In this document: positions 7,105 to 12,830 of the stretch, piece after piece
Numbering within the stretch: position 1 is the first letter of the stretch
Layout of the letters: every line of letters begins with the position of its first letter
NCBI GenBank assembly: GCA_018398815.1
Contig: CM031612.1
Coordinates: 265,389-278,218, forward strand
Source of the DNA: Conus ventricosus
Taxonomy: Eukaryota; Mollusca; Gastropoda; Neogastropoda; Conidae
Reading direction: 5' to 3'
Length of the DNA stretch: 12,830 bases
Notes under the pieces: model-generated
Told to the model about the DNA's origin: nothing
The model's database searches: none
Seen by the model: only the letters and a program-made list of their open reading frames with translations
Program-made: the position numbers and the translations under genes

Positions 7105-8100
7105 AATGAACTGGACAGGCCAATTTCGAGAGCAGAAGTTTTACTTGCCATTAGAAAGCTAAAGAATGGTAAGTCAGCTGGTCCAGATGGACTTATAAGT
7201 GAGTTCTTCAAAAATTCCGGGAACCCGTTGTTAATTTCCTAGTCTCACTATTTAACTATTTATTTGAGAAAGGAATTTTTCCGAAAAATTGGACAGAATC
7301 CGTAATCATTCCTTTATATAAGAAAGGTCATGTCAATGACGTTAACAATTATCGAGGTATTTCTTTATGTGACATTAGTAGCAAATTATACAGTTCAATT
7401 GTTAATAGTAGATTACAAGAATGGACTACCCAGAATGATGTTACAGGTGAGTACCAACCCGGATTTAAAAAGGGATATTCGACAATCGATCATATTTTTA
7501 CTTTGCTTGCTGCTATCCAAAAACAATTCGCCTATAATAGGAAGTTATATGTTGCTTTTGTGGATTTTGAAAAGGCATTCGATTCTATATCTAGAAAGTT
7601 ATTGTGGCCAGTTCTGATCAAAAACGGAATTAAGGGTAAGTTGTATCGTTGTGTTAAAAGCATGTATAACGAAGTAAAGGCAAGAGTAAGGTCTGGGGCA
7701 ACACTGTCTGACGCGTTGAACTGTACACGAGGGGTCAAGCAGGGTGATGTCTGTAGTCCGTTTTGTTTTCACTTTTTATAAATGAACTGGCTTTGGAAAT
7801 AATTGAGAAAGGTCTTCATGGAGTTACGTTTGATCTCATAGAATTATTTATCCTACTTTTTGCTGATGACATTATTCTATTGTCTATAACAGTAGTGGGT
7901 TTACAGAGACAGTTAAATAATTTATATAATGCTGCGAGTAAATTGGAACTGAAAGTAAATATGAAGAAAACTAATATCATTATTTTTCGTAAGGGAGGGT
8001 ATTTGTCGGCAAATGAGAAATGGACGTATGGAAATGAGAGAGTACAAGTAGTAAATGCGTATAAGTATCTTGGAATCTATTTCTCAACAAGACTCAGTTT
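7105..8100 (+). pseudogene. LINE ORF2 reverse transcriptase domain, degenerate
   Basis: The domain copies LINE RNA at the nicked target. Blocks in order: AIRKLKNGKSAGPDGL (from 7150), VIIPLYKKG with NNYRGISL, YQPGFKKGYSTIDH, the A box FVDFEKAFDS (first Asp at 7563-7565), GVKQGDVCSP, then FADDIILLS (7859-7885, catalytic Asp pair), NMKKTNIIIFRKGG and the thumb-like YKYLGIYFST. All three catalytic Asp codons survive, so decay here is mainly in the frame: shifts near 7220 and in the T run near 7757, and again near 8100. Sequence style (KGYSTIDHIFTLLAAIQK, LFINELA) fits LINEs common in marine invertebrates. Clade left open. Confidence 0.9.
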
Positions 8101-9000
8101 TAGTTTTGCTTGCCAAAAGTATAGCTAATAAAGGGAAGAAAGCGGTTTTTCTCTTGCTAAATGTCTTATATAAATTAGATTGCAATGCTTTCAGTGTCTT
8201 TAGTAAACTATTTGACTCTCAGATTCAGCCAATGCTACAGTATGGTGCGGAAATATGGGCTTTTGAAAAAACGACAGAAATAGAAAAAGTACATTTGTTT
8301 GCATTGAAACGCTTTCTTAATGTCGATAGTCGAACACCAAATGATCTTGTTTATGGTGAACTTGGCAGATATCCAATTTACCTCAATTCATACATGAAAT
8401 GTATTAAGTATTGGCTGAAACTGACCAGAATGAATGAAGATAGGCTACCGTTTAAGGCATACAAAATGTTATTAAATTTAGATTCTCATGGAAAGAGGAC
8501 TTGGGTTACAAATGTTCGTCATTGTTTAAATTCTTATGGATTTGCGTATGTCTGGGACAACCAGGGTGCCCAAAATATATCAGGTTTTTTAACATCTTTA
8601 GGCAAAGAATTATTGATTGCAGATGGCAGGACTGGCATGATCACATATATACTAGTGACAGATTTGCACAGTACAGGTTGTTTAAAACTACTCATTTGAG
8701 AGAACTGTATATTGAGCTAAAAATGAATAGATATATAAAAAGTGAATTGACCAAGTTTCGATTTGGTGTGTCTCGTATTGCATGCCATTGCTTTAGATAC
8801 AGCGTCAGAAATGAAAATATGCTTACATGCCGTCTATGCAAACACTGGAAAAGAAGATAATTGCACTTTTTATTTTGCTGCACCTGTCTCTGAATGGATC
8901 TAAGAAAATTTATACCAACTGAAATACAATAAGGCGACCATGCAATTTCAGGTTAACTTTACTTATGTCGTCACAGAATGAGACTACACCTGAAAAATTT
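8101..9000 (+). pseudogene. LINE ORF2 C-terminal region with Cys motif
   Basis: After the thumb a long piece (8055-8699) reads through PMLQYGAEIWAFE, VHLFALKRFLNV and TPNDLVYGELGRYP, motifs that follow the reverse transcriptase in related LINEs. A shift near 8620 moves to 8501-8860, with RFGVSRIACHCFRY and MLTCRLCKH. Another shift near 8845 continues to EDNCTFYFAAP. This corresponds to the C-terminal CxxC...H...C-type motif of many LINEs, probably nucleic-acid binding; the last Cys appears to be lost. The end of the protein is uncertain, and weak similarity may continue to about 9130. Confidence 0.75.
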
Positions 9001-9156
9001 AGCAATGTAAATTTATCTGGCGCCAAAAAAGGTGAAAAATCGTTACTTCAATAGAATGTTAGTTTTCAATGTATACAATGAAGAATCTTATTTCTGTTTA
9101 TTAATTGGTGATTGGTATATGTCCACTGCTTTTCTCTCCGCTTAGTTATGTGAACA

Positions 9157-9174
9157 GCCCCTTCAGTAAGGGGC
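9157..9174 (+). promoter_or_regulatory. LINE 3' stem-loop
   Basis: GCCCCTT, loop CAGT, AAGGGGC: a perfect 7-bp stem about 30 bases before the 3' tail. L2- and CR1-type LINEs use a 3' hairpin plus a short repeat as the site recognised by their reverse transcriptase; position and shape match. Role inferred. Confidence 0.55.
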
Positions 9175-9188
9175 CTAGGCATTATCTG

Positions 9189-9194
9189 AATAAA
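9189..9194 (+). terminator. AATAAA polyadenylation signal of the LINE
   Basis: AATAAA lies after the stem-loop and just before the repeated tail. Confidence 0.5.
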
Positions 9195-9200
9195 AATTTT

Positions 9201-9223
9201 GAGTCTTTTGAGTCTTTGAGTCT
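9201..9223 (+). repeat. LINE 3' tail of short repeats (GAGTCTTT-like)
   Basis: GAGTCTTTT, GAGTCTTT, GAGTCT in tandem. This sets the LINE 3' end; the CT tract begins at once after it. Confidence 0.6.
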
Positions 9224-9865
9224 CTTCTTCCCTCTTTCTCTCTCTTTCTTTCTCTCTCCTCTTTCTCTCGTCTCTCTATCTCTCTCTCTCTCTCCTCTCT
9301 CCCTCCTCTATCCTCTCTCTCTCTCTCCTACTCCCTCTACCTCTCTCTCTCTCTCTCTCTCTCCCTCCCTCCCTCTCTCTCTCTCTCTCCCTCTCTCACT
9401 CTCTTCGGATCCCTCTCTCTCTCTATTCTCTCTCTCATCTCCCTCTCTCTCCTCTCTCTCTCCTCCTCTCTCACTCTCTCTCTCTCTCTTTCTCTTTCTC
9501 TCTTTCTCTACGTTCTCTCTCTCTCCTCTCTCTCCTGTCCTCTTTCTCTCTCTTTCTCTTTCTCTCTCTCCTTCTCTCTCTCTAGTCTCCTTCTCTCTCC
9601 TCATCTTTCTCTCTCTCTTCTCTCGTCTCTTCCTCTTTTCTTTTCTCTCTCTCTCTCTTCTATCTCCTCATTACTCTATCTCTCTCTCTCTCGTTCTCTC
9701 TCGCTACTCTCTCTCTCTTTCTCGCTCTCGGCTCTCCTCTCTCTTTCTCTCTCTCTTTCTCTTTCTTTCTCTCTCTCTCTTTCTCCTCTCTCTCTCTCTC
9801 TCCCTCTCCTTCTCTCCTCCTCCTCTCTCTCTCTCTCTCTCTCGTTCTCTTCTCTCTCTCTCTCT
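9224..9865. repeat. Degenerate (CT)n low-complexity tract, ~640 bp
   Basis: Almost pure pyrimidine made of CTCT, TTTC and CCTC with rare breaks such as TACG, CGGATC and GGCTC. Long Ser/Leu (plus) and Glu/Arg (minus) open frames are artefacts of composition. The tract may have grown from the LINE tail or been the insertion site. Confidence 0.95.
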
Positions 9866-9988
9866 GGCCAGAAGGCGATAGACGGTGAAATGTGGACTCC
9901 GAATGCGATAGCGACCTGCCTCAAAGGATCAAACTTGTTTTTTGTTTTTTTTTCCTCTATCAAGTACAGTTTTTGAAGCGTGCTGTAC

Positions 9989-10065
9989 TTTGGAAGGTAA
10001 TGAGGGCCGACGGAATCCATGGAGCCTTCGACGAGGCTGTCCGCGCTGTTCGTATCAGCCGCCAT
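9989..10065 (-). CDS. Candidate first coding exon of an unidentified host gene
   Basis: On the minus strand an ATG at 10065 has near-ideal context (aacaATGG) and opens a GC-rich frame, MAADTNSADSLVEGSMDS, continuing to about HYLPK. Codons are C/G-rich in third position, unlike the A/T-rich surroundings. A weak splice-donor candidate (AAA|GTACAG) would end the exon at 9989; beyond it the frame runs into A-rich and then GA-repeat DNA that is clearly not coding. Sequence upstream on that strand (10066-10440) is CpG-rich like a promoter. I do not recognise the protein and no second exon is visible in the window. A chance open frame is a real alternative. Confidence 0.25.
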
Positions 10066-10440
10066 TGTTTTCAGCCGCCGCGAGAAGCTTGTGGGCCCCC
10101 TAGCAACTCTATGATAATGAGGCCCGCGCGAGCCCGAGCCGGAGGTCTATGTACAATTCGTCATGAGCAACCCCCGGAGGAGACACTGCACTGGCTGCCG
10201 AGTCACCTTCGGTGGTGTTTCAGAGGCGCCTGTTCTGATCTAACAGGACACCCCCTACTAGGAAGCCCCCTACTGACGACAATAATTGCTTAGTCGCGGA
10301 GCCGGCGTGAGTGAGCTCTCCCTCCGAGGGCGCCACCCACGTCCGTCCATCGACCAGCCCCCATGGACTCGCCGATACCGTTGACCCCGACGGAAGCAAA
10401 CCAAGGCCACAGACGTGGAGAGGACATCGAAACTGAGGTC
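10066..10440. other. CpG-rich single-copy-looking DNA
   Basis: GC- and CpG-rich stretch flanked by repeats. It holds a hairpin CCTGTT-ctgatct-AACAGG (10229-10247), a near-duplicate CCCCCTACT at about 10252 and 10266, and GTTGCTAG (minus strand, near 10100), resembling an RFX half-site. A plus-strand ATG at 10363 opens 76 codons but runs into the SINE. It could be a promoter or 5' UTR for the minus-strand exon candidate. Confidence 0.25.
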
Positions 10441-10481
10441 ACCATGAGAGCAGGGCATGAAAGGGCCACAGAATTTGAGAC

Positions 10482-10856
10482 TTTTTTTTTAATGCTGATC
10501 ATGGGAATGAGGAAGAGTAAGATGATGCTACGGATTTTCCATTTCGTCCTGAGACTACATGACAGGGCTGTACTCTACGCTTCCTTTCAGTAATATATCC
10601 TGGCGACAACCCAGGCCCAGAGATACAGGCCCTATCAGAGTTGGTCATGAAATTTGAGCAACAACTCTCTGAAACGCATCCATTTAAGGGATGAAAACTC
10701 GACTGTGTGGTCACCATCTTCCCACTGAGTCCGCAGCAAACTCAACTCTGGGTAGGAGCCGGTCGGGGCAGAAAAAACCCACATGACTCTGATGGGATTC
10801 GAACCCACTACCTCCCAGCCGGGAGTCCGCGACGCTAACCACTTCGCCACGGCGGC
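10482..10856 (-). mobile_element. tRNA-derived SINE
   Basis: Read on the minus strand, the 5' head is tRNA-like: box A TGGCGAAGTGG (10849-10839) and box B GGGTTCGAATCCC (10806-10794), the internal RNA polymerase III promoter. The anticodon arm is replaced by CTCCC-GGCT-GGGAG, so this is no working tRNA. A tRNA-unrelated body follows (GTGGGTTTTTTCTGCC, then ACACAGTCGAGTTTTCATCC). The 3' end is unclear; I place it at the A9 run (T9 on plus, 10482-10490). ATTTGAG occurs at 10473-10479 and 10871-10877, flanking the element roughly, but 14 bases separate the latter from the tRNA head, so this is only a possible target duplication. Such SINEs depend on a partner LINE for mobility. Confidence 0.75.
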
Positions 10857-10877
10857 TGGTACTCTGGCTGATTTGAG

Positions 10878-11040
10878 TGTTTTGGCGTTTGATACAAAGT
10901 GTCTGGGTTTGTTAATCTTCTAATGTGTGGTGTACTGGCACTCTCACTGTGATAATGGGCTGCTTGTACAAAGAGAACAACATATATAAACCAATAGACT
11001 GATTCTTTTCTTTTCTTTCAGCCCCCCTCCCCCAAGTATA
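10878..11040. other. Unique DNA without recognised features
   Basis: AT-rich sequence between the SINE and the GA repeat, with a pyrimidine run TTCTTTTCTTTTCTTTCAG near 11004-11022 that would serve as a splice acceptor on the plus strand. No open exon follows it before the GA repeat. Confidence 0.4.
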
Positions 11041-11045
11041 GAGAG

Positions 11046-11105
<60 letters not shown>
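11041..11105. repeat. (GA)n microsatellite
   Basis: About 30 GA units, nearly pure. Confidence 0.97.
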
Positions 11106-11109
<4 letters not shown>

Positions 11110-11342
11110 GTGAACTCGTGACTTTAATGTGAGGCCTCCAGCCTATCCACATGAGACACGTAACATGAAATTGTTTATGGTATTGAAAATGAATGATTTA
11201 TATAGAAAATTTTTCCAAAAAAAAAACGATGCTCATTTGGCGATAACAAAAGTAACAAAACTTAGGTTATAACGTTTCATTATAACTGTTCCTCTCTAAA
11301 ACGTAAAGCCTAATGTACAAACACAGCAGCATCTCTCATTAT

Positions 11343-11344
<2 letters not shown>
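11106..11344. other. AT-rich unique DNA
   Basis: No coding, RNA or repeat signal seen beyond an A9 run near 11218-11226. Confidence 0.4.
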
Positions 11345-11407
<63 letters not shown>

Positions 11408-11410
11408 GAC

Positions 11411-11451
<41 letters not shown>

Positions 11452-11465
11452 GACAGAGAGAGGAC

Positions 11466-11498
<33 letters not shown>

Positions 11499-11500
11499 GA
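11345..11500. repeat. Compound (GA)n / (GACA)n microsatellite
   Basis: GA repeats change into GACAGA and then GACA. The block GACAGAGAGAGGACAGAGACAGAC occurs twice, about 54-60 bp apart (near 11399 and 11453), so the compound unit itself was duplicated. Confidence 0.95.
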
Positions 11501-11539
11501 AGAAACCGAGTTCTGAGTGACCCTAACGGCGAGGCATAG

Positions 11540-11640
11540 TCATTGCCGCTGACGTCACGCCAGATCAAAGATGGCGGCCTGCTGCTGCACCGAGAGCACC
11601 ATCTGGCGGTGACAGCAGTCACCGGGCTGTGCCAATAGAA
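11540..11640 (+). promoter_or_regulatory. Promoter-like cluster: CRE, YY1-type motif, CCAAT
   Basis: A full cAMP-response element TGACGTCA lies at 11550-11557. AAGATGGCGGC at 11568-11578 matches the YY1 motif that often overlaps the start codon of housekeeping genes. CCAAT lies at 11632-11636. The ATG at 11571 is in excellent context but its frame closes after 13 codons (TGA 11610-11612); CG|GTGACA just before the stop is a weak splice-donor candidate. CpG content is raised. No downstream exon can be shown, so this is promoter-like sequence only. Confidence 0.35.
11607..11624. repeat. Perfect hairpin, 7-bp stem
   Basis: CGGTGAC, loop AGCA, GTCACCG. It lies directly downstream of the CRE/YY1 cluster. 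Function unknown. Confidence 0.6.
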
Positions 11641-11780
11641 AGCGAGAGATTTACCGCCCTTTGTTTCTTCATGTCCCGAGTGAGAGGGGGACGGTAGCGT
11701 GGTGAAGATCGTGCAAGTTGTATGGGACCGTACTCGCTTCAAAAGCCACGAATGATTGTGTTCATCGTGGAAAAGTTTTC

Positions 11781-12060
11781 CTTTTTTTTTTTTTTTTTTT
11801 GGGGGGGGGGGGGTTTTTTGTTTGTTGTTGTTTTTTTCAAAGACACAGACACATTTACTACTTTCGTGGTTTTATTCTGCGACTTTATCACTGTTACTAT
11901 TACTTTCAGAGGCGAAGGAGAGGTGTTTATTTGTTTTCATTGTAACTTTTTTTCTTATTATTAAATCAGCATTCTTGTTTGTTGTTTGTTTACTTTTTGT
12001 TGTTGTTGTTGATCTGATATGATCTTCCAACACAATCTCCTCGAAAAAAAGGATAATACT
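11781..12060. repeat. T-rich low-complexity DNA with T19-G13 run
   Basis: T19 (11782-11800) is joined directly to G13 (11801-11813), then T6. TTG and TTC-rich DNA follows, with (TTG)n at 11995-12010. No gene. The homopolymer lengths may be unreliable. Confidence 0.75.
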
Positions 12061-12181
12061 GACTCGTGCAAACAAATACTTATCGCTCATGACAACAGGT
12101 AGTTTGGACGTTTATCTGAATTTTCCCCCCTGAATCTCAATCCCTTTCACTCTCTTCCTCCACCATCTCTTTCTAACCCAC

Positions 12182-12230
12182 AAGAAGGCCTTCTTCCTTG
12201 CGCTGAACTCTGAAGCGATCTGAAGCGATC
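12182..12230. repeat. 14-bp palindrome and a 10-bp direct duplication
   Basis: AAGAAGGCCTTCTT (12182-12195) is a perfect palindrome. TGAAGCGATC is repeated in tandem at 12211-12230. Both lie just upstream of the hammerhead-like motif. Confidence 0.7.
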
Positions 12231-12273
12231 AAAGCTAAGTGAATTTTCGTTGATTTATTCGTTTGCGTCTCAT

Positions 12274-12298
12274 CTGAAGAAGACCTAAGAGGTCGAAA
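12274..12298 (+). ncRNA. Hammerhead-ribozyme-like core motif
   Basis: CTGAAGA, A, GACC, loop TAAGA, GGTC, GAAA reproduces the hammerhead order CUGANGA - stem II - GAAA, with a perfect 4-bp stem II closed by G-C. One extra A stands between CUGANGA and stem II, and I cannot pair a convincing stem I and stem III with a cleavage triplet. Similar CTGANGAAG...CGAAACG motifs recur, as I recall, in Penelope-like and other repeats of animals. It is best read as a relic or a related conserved hairpin; self-cleavage is not shown. Confidence 0.35.
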
Positions 12299-12557
12299 CG
12301 CGTTGTGTTTGGTCTTGTGACTCGTTTGTCCACGTTTCTCTGGGCGGTTCGCTAACATTTATTTAAGATTTGTTTATTTTTGTTCTCGTTGGTTGATTAT
12401 TTGGTTGGTTATTATTTTTACACATTTATCTGATATCCGAACAGCTTCGAAACCAAATCTGGGAATTAGAAAATAGGAAATTATTGCTTTTATTGCACAA
12501 ATTTATCATTTTTGTGTCAAACAGCAATTAAATTGATGGTTATTAGAGTTTTTAATG

Positions 12558-12574
12558 GTGTGTGTGTGTGTGTG

Positions 12575-12611
<37 letters not shown>

Positions 12612-12625
12612 GTGTTGTCTGTGCC

Positions 12626-12695
<70 letters not shown>

Positions 12696-12702
12696 GTCTG
12701 TG

Positions 12703-12777
<75 letters not shown>
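12558..12777. repeat. (GT)n microsatellite with duplicated interruptions
   Basis: About 220 bp of GT. The interruption TTGTCTGTGCCT occurs twice, near 12614 and 12695, about 81 bp apart, which suggests a segmental duplication within the tract. Confidence 0.97.
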
Positions 12778-12779
<2 letters not shown>

Positions 12780-12830
12780 ACCATGAACACGGAATCAAAG
12801 ATCCTTTGAGTCTAGTCAAGACCCATACGG

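Larger units (their letters stand above)
3628..9223 (+). mobile_element. Degenerate non-LTR retrotransposon (LINE, CR1/L2/Rex1-like)
   Basis: In order on the plus strand: a 2A-like leader, ORF1 with a coiled coil and RRM-like region, and ORF2 with an Asn/Asp-rich N-terminus, AP-type endonuclease, reverse transcriptase and a C-terminal Cys motif. A 3' hairpin, AATAAA and a short GAGTCTTT-type repeated tail follow, with no poly(A) tail. AP endonuclease plus short-repeat tail plus 2A motif fits the CR1/L2/Rex1 side of LINE diversity; I cannot fix the clade without a tree. The copy is dead: I count about a dozen frame changes (near 3801, 4385, 4495, 5005, 5395, 5745, 5790, 6275, 7220, 7757, 8100, 8620 and 8845), an in-frame TGA at 3834, and an inserted MITE. 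Some shifts fall in homopolymers (T7 at 5394, G5 at 5743) and could be read errors. Confidence 0.9.

Noticed and set aside
9105..10065. Long Ser/Leu (plus) and Glu/Arg (minus) frames
   Set aside because: Low-complexity CT tract; only the first part of the minus frame (9989-10065) has coding-like composition.
10363..10593. Plus-strand 76-codon frame starting ATGGACTCG
   Set aside because: It runs into the SINE and a T9 run; no domain or splice site supports it.
10782..10856. Functional tRNA gene
   Set aside because: Box A and box B are good, but the anticodon arm is replaced by a GGCT-loop hairpin, and a SINE body follows without a terminator.
12562..12786. Cys/Val repeat protein frame
   Set aside because: Translation of the GT microsatellite.

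Overview
The window reads as nuclear DNA of a marine invertebrate, with a mollusc as my guess. It is rich in repeats: a 69-bp tandem array, long GA/CT, GACA and GT microsatellites, T-rich tracts, a tRNA-derived SINE, a CR1/L2-like non-LTR retrotransposon with a 2A-like motif, and a virus-like DNA element. I see no bacterial operons, ribosome binding sites or CRISPR arrays. The host group is inferred from repeat content only.

Layout. 1-661 is a tandem array of 10 copies. 662-1300 is T-rich DNA followed by a GC-rich patch with a CCAAT motif. 1301-1432 is a (CT)n microsatellite. 1440-1643 is probably the 5' end of a LINE, interrupted at 1644-3622 by an element with ~179-bp terminal inverted repeats (TIRs) and a 5-bp target duplication (GAGCC). 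That element carries the tail of an unknown gene and a broken A32/FtsK-HerA-type packaging ATPase, but most of its body lies under exactly 1000 N. 3628-9223 is the rest of the LINE: a 2A-like leader, a coiled-coil ORF1, and an ORF2 with AP-like endonuclease, reverse transcriptase and a Cys-containing C-terminus, then a 3' stem-loop and a short repeated tail. A 119-bp palindromic MITE-like insert sits inside ORF2 at 6986-7104. The LINE is a pseudogene with about a dozen reading-frame breaks.

9224-9865 is a degenerate CT tract. 9989-10440 is CpG-rich single-copy-looking DNA with a possible minus-strand first exon. 10482-10856 is a minus-strand tRNA-derived SINE. 11041-11500 holds GA and GACA microsatellites. 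11540-11640 looks like a promoter (CRE, YY1-type motif, CCAAT). 11780-12060 is T-rich. 12274-12298 is a hammerhead-like motif. 12558-12777 is a (GT)n microsatellite.

No intact gene is present. The main story is nesting. The LINE inserted first, the virus-like TIR element then landed in its 5' region, and a MITE-like palindrome landed in its ORF2; the order of the last two events is unknown. The point of most interest is the TIR element: gene-dense, carrying a packaging-type ATPase, with palindromic TIR ends and a coding region that runs into the TIR.
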